Source of the DNA: Neoceratodus forsteri
Lineage: Eukaryota > Chordata > Ceratodontiformes > Ceratodontidae
DNA: 64,000 nt
Assembly: GCA_016271365.2 (NCBI GenBank)
Contig: JADMNL010000022.1
Span: forward strand, 225,284,501 to 225,348,500
Direction: 5' to 3'
Within the stretch, counting starts at the first letter, position 1. The number at the start of each line of letters is the position of its first letter. Below the pieces are notes generated by a model. It did no database searches. It worked only from the letters and a program-made list of their open reading frames with translations, and was not told the DNA's origin. Below, piece after piece: positions 1-12,527 of this stretch. Both the position numbers and the translations under genes were made by a program.

Positions 1-548
1 AGGTGAATCACAAAATCTTTTTGTTTCCCACACTCTTGGACAAAATAAGGCAGCTTCTTCACTAGCAGTAGCCATGGGTGGGGGGTTGCCCCTGGAAATG
101 CAGGTAAACCTTCCTGCCCCACCCCCTGAGAGATGGAGTACAGATACCCGAATCAGAGGTCTCCTCCACTTTAAAAATAGCTCACTGTGTCTCTCTTTAG
201 GTAGAAACACACACCTTTCCCTAATTGTAGCCCTATGTGAGGGCTGAAGCTCCAAGAGCCTAACACAGAGCTGCTGTGCTCCTCTCACAACAAGCTCCAA
301 ACTCCAACTGACCACAGACTTCTGTTCAAACCTCCCAACATTCTACTCCAACTCCCTGCTGCAGATTCCATTGTGGCTCATGCAGCTGCGACAGTTCTAT
401 GGTGATGTCATCCCTCAGTCTCAGCTGAGACTGAGAACAGAGTGAGACAGTGTAAAATCCATTTAACTGATGTTTTACAAGCTGTCTTCCCTGCCTAACA
501 CTAGGTCTTACTGGGATTCTAGTAACCCCGGGTAACAAGGGGGTTACA
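1..548 (-). mobile_element. Family A LTR retrotransposon copy 1: 3' LTR, cut by the window edge
   Basis: This is the start of the 3' LTR of a minus-strand LTR element; the rest lies outside the window to the left. Its outer edge at 548 begins TGTAACCCCC on the minus strand. The block repeats in the same orientation at about 5630-6177. By hand I count about 14 differences over roughly 240 aligned bases, or about 6% divergence between the two LTRs, so the insertion is old. Short open frames here have exact partners in the other LTR and are not genes. Confidence 0.85.
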
Positions 549-1927
549 CTCGCCCTTGACCAGGAAAATGACTGTCCGCAGTCATTGTTTACCCAGCTTA
601 GGCCATCCCACTCTATGTGCTACCTGTGGAGGGGGGTGATCAGGCCCCCTCCTAACATGTGCAAGCACAGGCAGGCAATATTAATGGTCTAGAGGCTTTA
701 AGCTGACATTTCAGCCTCTACTCTACCCACTTACTATGGACGCCTAGTGGCTCTGGTAGAACTGTCCAGAGCATAGCCCTAAAAGATCAGCACTGCAACC
801 CCTACTTCAGGTCAGGGCCACAGACTGTCTATCCCCCCCCAGACCTCTAGGGAAAATCTATCTGTCTCTAACTTAACACCCAATAAACAAAACAACCCGG
901 GGACCTCCCTGATCTTGGGCACCCTGCAACTGTACACCAAGAAACTAATACCACATTATTACATCACCTTACTGCCTCCCTACCCCCACAACCACACCTG
1001 TGGAAGGAAAGGGTTAATACAGTAACAACAGCAATAACAACACCACAGTACTTTAAATTTTACACACTAAAGTACTAGTGAGGAACTACGACGAGCCCCT
1101 CCTCCTCTTCGTGTCTTATCTTCTATCTTCTCCAGGAACACCTGCAAGAAAAAGAAAGACAACACACACTCCTAATCTGCATACACAGTCTACCTAAACC
1201 CCTACCATCAAAACACTGAAGAATCCCAAATAGATTTTTTTTAGGAAAGGTAGAAAAACAGTATATACACTAGAAAACAGTAGAGAAAAATGACATTATT
1301 TACAATACACATTTGGGGGGTGGAGTGCCCTAAAAGTCCCAACTAGTGACCACAGTGCCTGAAGGCTAGTCCATTAAAGAGTCTCTCCTGGGCAGGATCC
1401 CAGTTAAGCACAGTTCTAGAAGACCAAAGTCCCGAAGGGGAGAGTCTTTGAGGACAGTTCACACATTCTGGAGTCTGCTAGTGTAGGGTGTGTACTGCAA
1501 TGTCATAAAGATAGAAAAGTTCAGACTTACCAGCCCCTTGTAGAACGAAAAATCTGAACCGACCTGCACCTCAGCCAAAGACTCTCCCTGGCAGCATTTC
1601 TTCCGATACAGCTGGGTGGACATCTTCCGGGAACCACAGGAGGGCACATCTGGGAACTGCTAGGCTGATATAATCTCTGGAGACGGAACCTTAGAACAGG
1701 AGCAAAAAGGAAAACAGCTGGTCTGACATTATCTGATTACCAGGCGATGAAGCAGGATACAGCTGGGCTGGTGTCCTCTCTGGATCTGAAGTCATCAGGT
1801 GGGCCAGTCGATGGATTCTGGAAAAGCCAGTACACTGTAGAACTGATGAATGTGGGGCACCTGAGTTCTGGATGTTCATACTGGCGGATCAATAAAGGCA
1901 CTTCACAGGCTGGTGTGGCAGTATTGA

Positions 1928-3141
1928 CTACCACTGCTCGGCTTTCCATTTAGTAGGCATGGGCACATTTGCTGGGAGGTCCTTGCATTGAGGCCAATAG
2001 TACAGGGGGACAGGAGCTTGAATTATTACCCCATCTGGGCGCACATAATTCACACAGTGGGAGATTTCACATCCCTCTACGTCCACTATTCGCACTCTGT
2101 CCATAAACAGTGTCCTGCCTCTCTTCCACTGGGTGTATTTCTCATGAAACAGTCTGTTCTCTACATGCTTGTTTGCCCCAGAATGCACACCTTTCATTGC
2201 TTCAGTCCAGATCCAGGATTTCCTGCTGTTCTCAATCTCCTCCCAGACTCTCCGAAGGAAAGGTAGGAAAGGTCATACCATAGATCTCATTTGCCTTCCT
2301 ACGAACCAGTCTCTCCTCTTTACTAACTTTGGTCAACCTGAGACCACTGGCCTGGCTTGGGGGCGGTCAGTCCTGGTTCTGCCAGCTACGCATCCTTAAT
2401 GAGATTAGAAACGGATCCCTGACTTCTTCTTCTTGCATAGCCAGGGCAGTGGCATCACCACTCTCTTCCATGCATTCCTCCGAGGCAAGAGCTTCAGGCT
2501 GTGTACCCGTTCCTTTTTCACAAGGCCACATAGGTTCCCCCTCATCTTCTTCCTCACTAAGGATCTGAGCCCAGGAGTGAGCAGTCGTCCTCACTCCTAA
2601 GACTATCTACTCATCACTAGGTGCGGTGGTTGACACCTCCCATTCAAAGGCCTCCTGCATTTCATCTTCTCCTATGAGACTTGGGCTAGGCCCCCACCCA
2701 GGGGTCTACTGATGCTTTATCTGAACTTTCCTTCTGAGATCCAGCATACAAAACTTCAACTTCTGGTTCTGTCTCTAAATCTGCACCCTCTAGCTTTGTG
2801 CCACACTCCCCCGAGGGGCCTTCTTCAACAGGCTCTGCCTGGTGCTGTGTGCTGCCAACTGCAGATTCCTGAAACTTTGTCATCCATGTGGAAGCCAAAC
2901 GAATCTGGGGCTCTTTGTACAAGCCATATTTTTCTAGGCATCTAACACAGTGAGGTATCATGAAGACATCCCTTCCAGCATTCAAGCATATTTGACACAC
3001 ATGCACTGGATATCCAGGAATCGCCACATGAGGAGGCAGTTGTCCCCCATAGCACCACTTTTCAATGTCTCTCAGTCTATTCACTGCTGCTGTTACTGCA
3101 GCCTGGGCATGATCCGGGTAGCGAGCTGGTCCTGAGGCCAT
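1928..3141 (-). pseudogene. Orphan ORF of family A copy 1 (CxxC...CxxC protein), frameshifted
   Basis: This is an unrecognised element-borne protein of about 400 residues, now broken. The ATG at 3141 starts MASGPARYPDHA. It is followed by a Cys pattern C-x2-C-x12-C-x2-C, with His just before the third Cys and CLEKYG after it, which looks like a zinc-binding knuckle. An acidic, low-complexity middle follows, then a C-terminal part with RRVWEEIE, DGVII.AP and an end at NVPMPTKWKAEQW followed by a stop. The first frame closes near 2686, and the rest continues in other frames (2594-2367, then to 1928) with stops. The same order of motifs occurs in copy 2 at 46706-47916, so the protein was real when the elements spread. 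No gag, pol or env similarity is apparent and I do not assign a function. The ATG follows a TTTTTTCTGCAG splice-acceptor-like tract. Confidence 0.6.
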
Positions 3142-4207
3142 AACTGCAGAAAAAACAAACAAAAGCTCACTGTAACTGAAAGTCCCACTTTACTGAACAC
3201 TTTCTTTACTTTTAAAATGGCTCCTCTGCTGCTGTGTTTACTTTACTACCCCACCCTGTAATGGCAGCAGCAGCACTCCCGTGCATCAACATTCAGAAAT
3301 TGGGTCAAGCCACTGCACATCCGATTTACACACACTACTGATAACATTTGCTCAAACTGCACAAACTTGCACTGTTCTTTTTCTAACACATTTACATAAT
3401 TTTCCATGGACTCTTCACTTGCTGGAAACATTTTTTAACTCACAGTCCCTTAAAGCTTCAGGATTTTAAACACAGGATTGCCTGTAAACTAGTGCTGCAC
3501 ATTTGACTACAACTCACAGTATCTCTCTGGCTTTAAACTTTAAACTGATGCTGAACTCATTACTATGCACACAGTCAATGGCCTAGCAGACTTGCACTTG
3601 CTGGTAGAACTTGACACAGTCGTTACTTGCAAAGCGACTACACTGCTGCACACATATTTAGATGGCTTTTGGCAGAAAATCACTGTTTGAGTAATTATCA
3701 CTGTTGGTACTTACTGTTATCAGTAACTGTTAGCTGCGATGGGAAAACGGCCTTTCAGCCAATCTTGGAGGCCTCAGAAGGAAAATGGGTGGGCTGTCCT
3801 GTCAATCGTCTCTTCGATCACCACACTCACAATTTAGGTGACCGGTATGCAGGTTGAGCCCGATTTTGAACAAAACAGTTATTTTTAGAAGTTTTACAGC
3901 ACTTTTTAATCTCCGCAATGCTCCTCCACTAGCCAGTACACGCAATCCACTCACACTCCTTCTCGAATGCTGGGGCAGTCACTATAGAGCTGGCTGAGGG
4001 GCGGGACTGATTGCAGCCTCACCAATTACACGATGCCATGCAAATGAGCTTCTTCTTCCTCACGAGTGCTCTTATCCTCACGGCGATCATCGAGCAGGCA
4101 AATTTAAACTGCAGAAGGCATTTTTTTTTCTTCAACTGACTCCACAGCTGGAGCCCATTTCAGCCATTTAGTATAGCCATTCACACTGCAAGTTTCTCAG
4201 TTCATTC

Positions 4208-4456
4208 AAAAAGCATTTCCAACATCCAGGGCACAATTTTCCTGTTGCTACCCCTAGTCTTCCACACTTTTCTTTACTACAGTTCTTTTAAAAGCATTTC
4301 CAACGCCCAGGGCACAATTTTCCTGTTGCTATCACTAGTCTTCCACACTTTTCTTTACTACAGTTCTTTTAAAAGCATTTCCAACATCCAGGGCACAATT
4401 TTCCTGTTGCTACCTCTAGTCTTCCACACTTTACTTTACTATAGTTCTTTTAAAAG
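4208..4456 (-). repeat. 81 bp unit, three tandem copies, in the family A leader
   Basis: Three near-identical 81 bp units are in register; the motif AACRYCCAGGGCAC recurs at about 4221, 4302 and 4383. Copy 2 of the element has a single, diverged unit at about 45545-45640, so this is a local expansion in copy 1. Because 81 is a multiple of three, a repetitive open frame spans the units; I do not regard it as a gene. Confidence 0.8.
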
Positions 4457-4692
4457 TTGGCAAAAACGCTGTAAACATTTGATGCAGGGCAAGGGCACAC
4501 TCTTTTAGCTTTACTGCTCCTTGGTAAACAGTTGGCATTTTAAACAGCAGCATAGGATCCACAGCACTCAGCAACACACTAGTTAGCTTGCTTCAGCTTT
4601 TTGGGCTACCCACTGCCAGACAGTCAAAATGCTAGCCCACTTGCCCAAGCACCTTCCTCCCAAAATTAAATCCAAAGCGGTGCCTCCATTTT

Positions 4693-6177
4693 TGTAACCC
4701 CTGGACTCCTGCCTTTTTGCAAAATGACAGGTGGCATGCTGTTGAAGCTGACAGCAGTACCTGGTGGGGACTGGGTTTGGGGAGGACTAAGTTACTCAGC
4801 ACAGGGGGGCCTAGGTTTTGCTACTCTGCACAGGGGCACCCAAGTAAATCCGAACACAGGAAGCAATAACTTTAATGTCCAGAACCAGGAATGGGATTCT
4901 ACAGTGTGGCTTTTATTCACATCTGAACTGAACAAACAAAGCATAGACAGGCCGCCACGGGGCTACATTCCTGGTAATGCAGATTAGAGACAGCAGAACA
5001 CTTCCTCACATTTCCAGCCCTCAGGCTCTAAACCCACCAGGCACACAGCCCGGACTTGCATGCAGCTTTGAGTACACAGCCCGGTTTGTACACTACTTGG
5101 GTTTTTCCCCATGGCCCGGCTCCCCCGCTGGCCACTTGATCCTCGGTCCATTATGGGAATGAACCAGTTTTTCCTATTGGTGGCTCCCCAAACCCTTGAG
5201 TCTTCGACTCTAAAGGGAATTTTGTTCCAATCCCACGTCTGGGTACTTCCCTCATCACTGGCCAAGTGCATGAGGCAAAGTAGAAATCCACAGAGCAAAT
5301 CCATAGAGGTGGACCTGGTCACTAAAGATGGGGGGTCTCCCACCTCCAGCTCCAACAATCCATACCTGGCCATTTCTCTGGATACTAAACAACTCTTTTC
5401 TGAAAGCTTGGCAATGTAGATTACTGGGTAGACATATGTCACATCTCCTCTACATGTTTTGACTTCCCCTATGTGCTGGACTTGAACATACTTTTGGCTT
5501 TTGGCTAAGCCTATTACTCTAGGCCTCCCACTACTTCAGTAGTCCAATCCCCACTATAACACAAGTCCAGGGTGAAACATGGGCCCTTTAGAAAGAGCAG
5601 AAACTCACCCTCCGGTTGCAGGTGCCCCCACAGATGAATCACAACATCTTCTTCTTTCCCACACTCTTGGACAAAATAAGGCAGCTTCTTCACTAGCAGT
5701 AGCTGGGGGGAGGGTTGCCCCTGGAAATGCAGGTAAACCTTCCTGCCCCATCCCCGAGGGATGGGGCACAGAGACCCAAATCAGCGGTCTCCACCACTTT
5801 AAAAATAGCTCACTGTGTCTCTCTCTAGGTGGAAACACACACCTTTCCCTAATTGTAGCCCTATGTGAGGGCTGAGGCTCCAAGAGCCTAACACAGAGCT
5901 GCTGTGCTCCTCTCACAACAAGCTCCAAACTCCAACTGACCACAGACTACTGTTCAAACCTCCCAACATTCTACTCCGACTCCCTGCTGCAGATTCCACT
6001 GTGGCTCATGCAGCTGCAACAGTTCTATGGTGATGTCATCCCTCAGTCTCAGCTGAGACTGAGAACAGAGTGAGACAGTGTGAAATCCATTTAACTGGAG
6101 TTTCACAACCTGCCTTCCCTGCCTACCACTAGGTCTTACTGGGATTCTAGTAATGCCAGGTAACAAGGGGGGTTACA
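4693..6177 (-). mobile_element. Family A copy 1: complete 5' LTR (1485 bp)
   Basis: This is a full LTR read on the minus strand from 6177 to 4693, bounded by short inverted ends (TGTAACC...GGGTTACA). A poly(A) signal AATAAA lies at 4917-4912 on the minus strand. The signal and its surroundings match the same part of the plus-strand LTR at 43797-45240. A primer-binding-like TGGAGGCACCGC follows the inner edge. The matching 3' LTR begins at 548. A target duplication cannot be checked because the other edge is outside the window. Confidence 0.88.
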
Positions 6178-7937
6178 TTAGGAAGGTAGCAGGCAGCTGG
6201 TAGGGAGCTCTTTAGGGGCTTCGTACATAATTACATCATTGTTTACTCAGCTAGCCTGAGGGAGGAATGATTAGGTCATTTTTAGAACTCTCACAGCAGC
6301 ATAAGCCAGACTGTGTGGAAAGTTGCTTTTGGGAGCTGAGAATTTGAGTCAGTCTAAGGATTTGAGTGGAGTGAGGAGGTGAGAGTGGCAGAAGGACTGC
6401 CGGTGGGCTCTGACAGATGGCCCAAGATTTCTCACCCTAGTCAAGTGTCATTTCCAGCTTCCAGCTGAAGTGGTGGAGACAAAGGCTACAGCAGGTGTTC
6501 CTGATTTCTACTTCCAGTAAAGTGGAAGGATCTGTTTGTTCTCTGTGGACTCAAGAGGCAATCCGCTGTATGTTCTGAGGTGTTTTCAGCTGCCTTGGTA
6601 TAAGACCTGAAATAGACTGTGTGGATCAGCTACCCAGAAGAGTGCCTCTCCTATTATTTTTTGGTTGTTCCATGCCCAGTGGACGGAACAAGTTCTGTGA
6701 GCACTGAAAGGGAGACTAGATCTCCACAAATGTTCTTAGGAGCATGGATAGTCTGGGGTGCGTGTGCCCATAGATAAGGCTGGATCACACCTGTCAGTGC
6801 CCCTTGTCTCACCAGCATGAGTGAAGAAAGTTAAACTGTGGACCTCAGTGAGTGCAATTAATTTTCTTTGTGTCACCCCTGTGATATGACAAGTAAAGTA
6901 TGAGACCTCTATCATTTCAGTGGGGAAAGGGGGTTTCAATGGTGTAACTCTGAAGGATGGCAGAGTCTGTCAGTTGGGGCCAAGGGTGGGAGGAATGCCA
7001 TCTAAGTGCTTACAAGGCAGGGCTTCCTAGTTCGTAAAGGGCACCAGTATTTTTACCTGCACGAGTGGCCATGCTGCAGGTTAAGATGTGTGGCTGAGTT
7101 TTCACATATTGCACCTATGTTTGAAAGGAGTTCTGAGTGGGTGGCTTAGATTCACTAAATAACACTCATGGGAAAGAAAGAGGAATGTTCAGGTGCATGG
7201 CCCAGTGTCCACATATGCACTTTTGGGAATTTGGGAAGAAGATGTTTCTGTTTTGTTCATGAACTGTACTGCAATACAAGAAGAGTTCTTGGATTTTTGT
7301 ACCTGTTCAGCCTGGACCAACTCTTGGGGTCCACTTCTGCTTTACCTACCATCTTTGAATAAAGCCATACTGCACAACCCCAGTGACTGTTATGGACATT
7401 CCAATTTATTGCTTCTGGTTGTGTGGATTTTTTTTATTATTTTAGTCTTTGGTAACTGGGTAAGGCCCACTAGGCACAAGAGCCTGTTTTCAGGGGTTAC
7501 CTGGCAGCACTGGGCGGTTAAGTGACTTGCTCAGAGTCACCCAGTATGCAAGTTGAGGTTGTGAGAATCAAACCCAGGTCTGGTCTGCAGGGATGTACCA
7601 AGCTTGTTCACAGCTCATTACTCTAACCTCTAGTCTATACTGCCATCCCAAATTTACTGGGGCCCCCTCAGCAGGCTAGACCAAGTATATGCCTAGGCGC
7701 CTCCAAACATGACCTGGGTTGTGTTTTTACACAGGGTTCAAGTTGTTTGTTTCTGTACCCCCACCCCTCTCTTCCTCTAGAAAATGAGCCAGGTGTACAT
7801 CCTAACACCAAGGGTGGTACCTACCTTTATAGCAAAGTAAATAGTATGCCAATATAAGGGCACCAGTTTAGCTGGGTGAATGTTACAAGAAAATGGGGTG
7901 TGTGCACACTAGTTAAATAAGTGGCCTGGGGGTTACA
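6178..7937 (+). mobile_element. Older family-A-related LTR, plus strand, interrupted by a SINE
   Basis: Reading forward, this stretch has the LTR landmarks of family A in order: the block CTCACAGCAGCATAA near 6290, an AATAAA at 7358 followed by CATTCCAATTTATTGCTTC (compare the end of the 43797-45240 LTR), the ATTTACTGGGGCCCC block resuming after the SINE at 7651, and a GGGGGTTACA terminus at 7937. It is clearly more diverged than the other copies. Its 5' end is missing at 6178, where copy 1 abuts it, so copy 1 probably inserted into this LTR. No internal region follows 7937, so it is likely a solo LTR. Confidence 0.65.
7428..7650 (-). mobile_element. tRNA-derived SINE (type S1) inside the older LTR
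   Basis: On the minus strand the unit starts with an A-box-like GGCAGTATAGACTAGAGGTTAG, then a B-box-like GGGTTTGATTCTCA, then the core GTGACTCTGAGCAAGTCACTTA. It ends in a LINE-like tail (CTTACCCAGTTACCAAAG) with an A-rich end. The same order recurs at 23482-23690 and 32749-32974. LTR sequence resumes on the far side. Confidence 0.75.
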
Positions 7938-10030
7938 CCTAGCTATCCGTATTATGTGCTTAGGTTACTCTTCTCTTCAATGACCCATCATTTAAATTGG
8001 AGTTACACTTATCAATGCTGGAGTTTCCTTTTTCTCTTTCCTGTCCTTGGGACTTGAGGGACAGGAGGAGTCTGCAGTCTTGATAGTTGGGACTGACACC
8101 TGATCGCCCTTCCATTTTTGTCCTGTATCCTTTTTAAACTAGCCAGAATTTCTAGAATTCCTTTTCCTGGCTCTGATCTTTGAGGGGAGGGAGGTGCTGA
8201 GGGCACCTCTGGCAGGCTGTTCTCAGCATGAATTCCTTATTTCCCCTCTCTTATTTACATATTTATGTTTTGACTTTTTTAAAGTGAGGCTGTCTGTGCT
8301 TCCATTCCTAGCAATTCTGTGAGTGAGAATCCAACTTCATGGTGAGTCTGGTCTGTATTTGGGGATGAGTAATCATGATCCCAGGTTAGGTAAATCTCAT
8401 TGCATACTGCTTGATAATGGAGTAATTGTCTGTCTTCCCCCACCGCACACCTCCCTTATACCTCTTGTGGATCAATAGATGCTATTTTTGGCCCTGATTC
8501 CTGTCTCTCTTACCATGATTTTTTGGAAAGGGCTTAGTCCTTCTCTCCAGATAGCTCCCTTCCCCCTCTTTTATTATTATAATTTTTCCCTTCCTCCTTT
8601 GCCGCTTGGAAAACAGAGTAATGACCTAGTCTCCAGAGGTGCGTTTTCCTTTTTTCTTTTCTTTTTCTTTTCTTTAGGCCATGGTTTATGTGTGTTGCTT
8701 CTACCTTCTCCTTTCTTCTGACTGTTATACTTTTTTTTCTTTTCACTTCTCAATCTCGCCCCAGTGCACTACAAAAAGATGTTACCCAGGATGCTACTGC
8801 CCGCCAGTGTACGGTTACAATAACATATTGTAGCATTAATTGCTCTTGACATTCCTCAATAATATTTGCTTTCTAGTGATAGTGTTCTGAAAACTAGGAA
8901 TCTTAGATCTTATACCTTGAAAGACCGTAGGATTTTGATATAATTACTTCCTTATCTATTTGATTATGGTTTTACAATATCATTTTGTTATTTTGCAATT
9001 GATATTGTTATAGGGAATAGATATATTGTGGAGTTTACATTTTTCTTATATAACTCTAGGCGAGTGGAGCCACCTTTGATGGTAACTTAATTAGTGTGTT
9101 TTTTTATTTATCTGATATTTTGTTTTATGAGTTAGTTCCTATTTATTGCACTCGAAGGATGCAAAGGGTTGGGATCTGTGCACTACTTTTCATGTGGTTA
9201 CTTCTTTGGCACTCTGAATGTCTTCTCTGTGCAGTCACAACCCAGCTCACTAGAGCACACAGTTGCCTTGTAGCACTAGGGGCTCAGGATTTCTCCCTGA
9301 CAATCCCCTAGGAGGTCTGACATCTTCCTCCATATAGGAGGACTATGTTTTTCCTCCCTACCTTGGAGATCACCTGTTTAGCTTTATGGAATGTACAGCC
9401 ATTGTTCTACTGTTATTTGTTTTGCATGTTGTATTTTCTTATTAATATGTTCTAATGATAAGGGGTTTTGGATGCAGAGGGTTTTTATCATTTTTATGAC
9501 TGTGTGGGTGGAGCTCTGCAGATGTTTTGCCATCACTGTAATAGAAGAGAGGGTTGCAACCAAAACGTGACCCTGTTTTCTCTTACAGTGAAGTGGCAAC
9601 ATCTGGACAGCGCTGACTCCATTGGCGCTGTCCTCCATGACAGAGCTCCCCTCCACAGCACGGTCACCACCTCCCCACAGGTACACTACTTTCAGAATGA
9701 ACTTCCAGGAAAACTGCGCATGTGTGAGTATTGAGCATGTGCAGTTGTGCCACCGCCATCTTGTGAATGGCACACTGTCGCAAGTCCAACTACTGTGCTA
9801 TCCACCAAGACACTGCCACTCCCACAGCTTTGATATTGCTGCCACTTTGAGAGCCATGCTGCCACTGTACAGCCAAGTAGGAGCCCAGTGCAGATGTATC
9901 AGCTCTGACCAGACTTTGTTTAGTGCTAGTATATATTTTTGTCAAAACCTTTCCTTCTCATTCGATATAGTTTTATCACATTTTTCCTGAAACCCCTTTT
10001 TCTTGTTCCCTGTGATTGTATTTACATATA

Positions 10031-10068
<38 letters not shown>

Positions 10069-10329
10069 TATTTTAGCTGCTGTGTTCTATCTAGGGTTGG
10101 TTGTTTGGGTTTATGAGGTGTGTTTGTATGTATGGTGTTTGTTGGAATTTTTAGGCAAGTTAATTGTTTACTATATCTTAATAGACTGTAATCATGCATC
10201 TCAGTTTGGGAGACTTACAGTTAGCTGGGCTAGCCTGAAATGGGCCTTTTTGTTTGTTGGTAACCTTAGATGGGCGGATATATTTCTCTGTTTTCTTTTT
10301 CTCCGCCATACTGCTCTACTACTCAAACA
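7938..10329. other. No supported gene; pyrimidine-rich and A+T-rich sequence, possible L1 5' part
   Basis: There is a T/C-rich run at about 8640-8750 and A+T-rich sequence after 8820. The stretch before 10330 could be the 5' region of the following L1. I see no ORF1-type coiled-coil protein, so I leave the L1 start open. A (TA)n microsatellite lies near its end. Confidence 0.4.
10033..10064. repeat. (TA)n microsatellite
   Basis: An uninterrupted alternating TA run of about 30 bases. Confidence 0.95.
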
Positions 10330-12527
10330 GTTTCTCAGAACATAAATGGATTAAATAATCCTGTAAAGCATTCCAAAATTATAACTTCATTAAAAAATTT
10401 CAAGCCCAGTTTTATTTTGCTCCAATTGACTCACCTGTCACAGTCTGAACATGTCAAACTTTCCTCTTTTGGTTTTCCTACTGTAGTAGTCTCCTCCTAT
10501 AATCATGGGAAACATAGAGGGGTAGCAGTTTTAGTTCCCCGCTCCACTCCTTTTTAAATTACAGCCTCGGCCACTGATTCTCATGGCTGCCTAGCCATGC
10601 TGAAAGGTCTTTATTCTGGTCAGTTGATAACGTTGGTGAATGTATATTTGCCTCCTGGATCCTCTGCTCCTTTTGTTAGGCATATCTTGCAACAGATTAC
10701 ATCCTTTCAGGAAGGTATTTTACTCATTGGAGGGGATTTTAATATGAAGTTTGATAATTGGAATGCCTCTAGCTCTTCTCCCCCCTGATTAACACCCACC
10801 CAATGTTTAGTTAAATCCTATCTAAGAGAAATGGGCTGGATTGACACTTGGCACCTCCTACATCCTGCTATGAGACATTATACACATTACTTTGCCCCCC
10901 CCACCAGATTTACACCAGGATTGATGGGCTTTCAATAACTAAAGAGCACGCCCATTTTCTCAAGACTTGTTCAATTTCCCTTATTCTACTCTCTGCCTGT
11001 TGCTGCAACATTTGCTTTCTGTATGTCCAAGGGTACTACACTTTGGGAATTTTCTAACATCTTGCTAAAATGACAGTGCTTTTCGTACTTGAGCCACTGA
11101 TGTGCTAAATATAATTTTTTGTGAAAATAACACCGTGAATGTGGAGTCTCATGTTCTTTGGGACACAATTAAAGTTGTTCTTAGAGAGGAGTTGATTAAA
11201 TATTCTTCTCACTTAAAAAAAAAATGTGTGAAGCAACTTGATACATTGCCACAGAAGTTAGCTAGTTTGCAAGCACACCATGTGCAAGGGGATTCCTCTG
11301 TCTTAAATGAGTTAATGGAAACCAAAAATAAAATTCAACTTATTCTTAATTATCATACTAAAATGGCTTTGTGATATTTACAGCAGTGGTATTATGAAGG
11401 GGGTGCCTGGGTGATGAAAATATTAGTTTACAGACTCCGACAACGAGTGGTGCAGCTCTCTAGCTCTCAGATTTTGTATCTGTTTACCAGGCATCTCATC
11501 TCATCTCCCTCAGATATTCTTGAAGCATTTAAGGCCTTTTATGCTAAGCTGTATACTCCTGAGTCTATCCCCAGTCCTGATCTTAGTCAGCAGTTTCTAT
11601 CACAGCTATCGCTTCCTTTTATATCTCTGCCTGCCCAAATCAGGATCTCAACTGCTCTCACTGCTTTGGAATTTTCCTTTGCTATTAAAAATCTTAATAA
11701 CAAATCCCCATTGGCCTGATGGCTACACTGCAAAATTAACAAGGCCTTTTCTTCTATTCTTAATCCCTATTTCTTGTTTGTGTGTCAGGGCATTTTAGCT
11801 CAGGGCTTGGCTCCTCCTACCTGGAAGCACGCTACCATTTCAGCAACTTTGAAACCAGATAACGACAAAGTGTCTTGTTCCTCCTATCAAACTATATCCA
11901 TTTTAAATGTTGATTATAAAGTTTATGCATCTATCTTGGCTAAGCACCATGAGCAAGTTCTCCCATCTCTAACTGATGGAGATTAGACTGACTTTGTTCC
12001 CTCCCGTCATACCCAAGACAACATTAAGTGTACTCTTAATTTACTTCACCATGCCACCTGGTCACAGGTTGCTTTTTTTATTTAACCTACATGCAGAGAA
12101 GGCCTTTCACCGGGTGGCATGGCCCTTTTTATTTGCAGTATTGACTAAATTTGAAATCACTTCTTAGTTTGTATCCTCCTTGCAAAATCTGTATGATCAT
12201 CCATTAGCATATCTTAAAATAAATGGTCAATTATCTTCTTCCTTTTGTCTTGGTAGGGGGATCTGGCAGGGTTGCCCTCTTTCTGTGTTACTTTTTGCTC
12301 TTTATTTAGAGCCTTTGTCCTGTATGCTTTGCCAAAACCCTGCTATTTCTGGTTGCCAGGTAGGGGCAATGGGAGCATAAGCTAGCTCTTTATGCTGATG
12401 ATCTTTTGATTTATTTGACTGACCCAGATGCCTCTCTCCCACCCTTGTGGTCTTCTTTATCTGATTTTGGCCAACTAGTAGGCTATAATCTGAACACTAT
12501 GAAAACAGAAGTTATTTCTGTTCATTA
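10330..12527 (+). mobile_element. L1/Tx1-type LINE, 5' part of ORF2 (endonuclease and reverse transcriptase), degraded
   Basis: Several frames together give an L1 ORF2. An endonuclease start is NINGLNNPVKHSKI at about 10340. KHRGVAVLVP and the catalytic-type GGDFNMKFDN follow (about 10720-10760). Reverse-transcriptase blocks come next: YQTISILNVDYKVYASILA (about 11890), GIWQGCPLSVLLFALYLEPL (about 12260) and LYADDLLIYL (about 12400), then MKTEVISVHY at 12500. Stops and frameshifts make it a pseudogene. The element continues after the solo LTR at 12528-13716: removing that LTR and one copy of its CATTA duplication lets the codons read on without a shift. Confidence 0.88.

Larger units (their letters stand above)
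549..4692 (-). mobile_element. Family A copy 1: internal region
   Basis: This is the interior between the two LTRs, read on the minus strand. It begins at 4692 beside the 5' LTR with a primer-binding-like stretch, TGGAGGCACCGC, four bases inside the LTR edge. That could pair with the 3' end of a threonine-type tRNA; this is an inference. A leader of about 1.5 kb follows, then one degraded ORF (3141-1928), then about 1.4 kb of non-coding sequence before the 3' LTR. I see no protease, reverse transcriptase, RNase H or integrase motif in any frame. The copy is therefore probably non-autonomous, or deleted for gag and pol. The polypurine tract before the 3' LTR is weak. Confidence 0.7.

Noticed and set aside
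326..538. A 70-residue ORF conserved at 5954-6166
   Set aside because: It lies inside the two LTRs of one element, so the similarity is LTR duplication rather than coding constraint.
4245..4508. 87-residue ORF with three repeated blocks
   Set aside because: Opposite strand to the element and produced by the 81 bp tandem repeat.
9384..9990. Overlapping ORFs considered as L1 ORF1
   Set aside because: No coiled coil or RNA-binding motif is visible, so the L1 5' part is left undefined.
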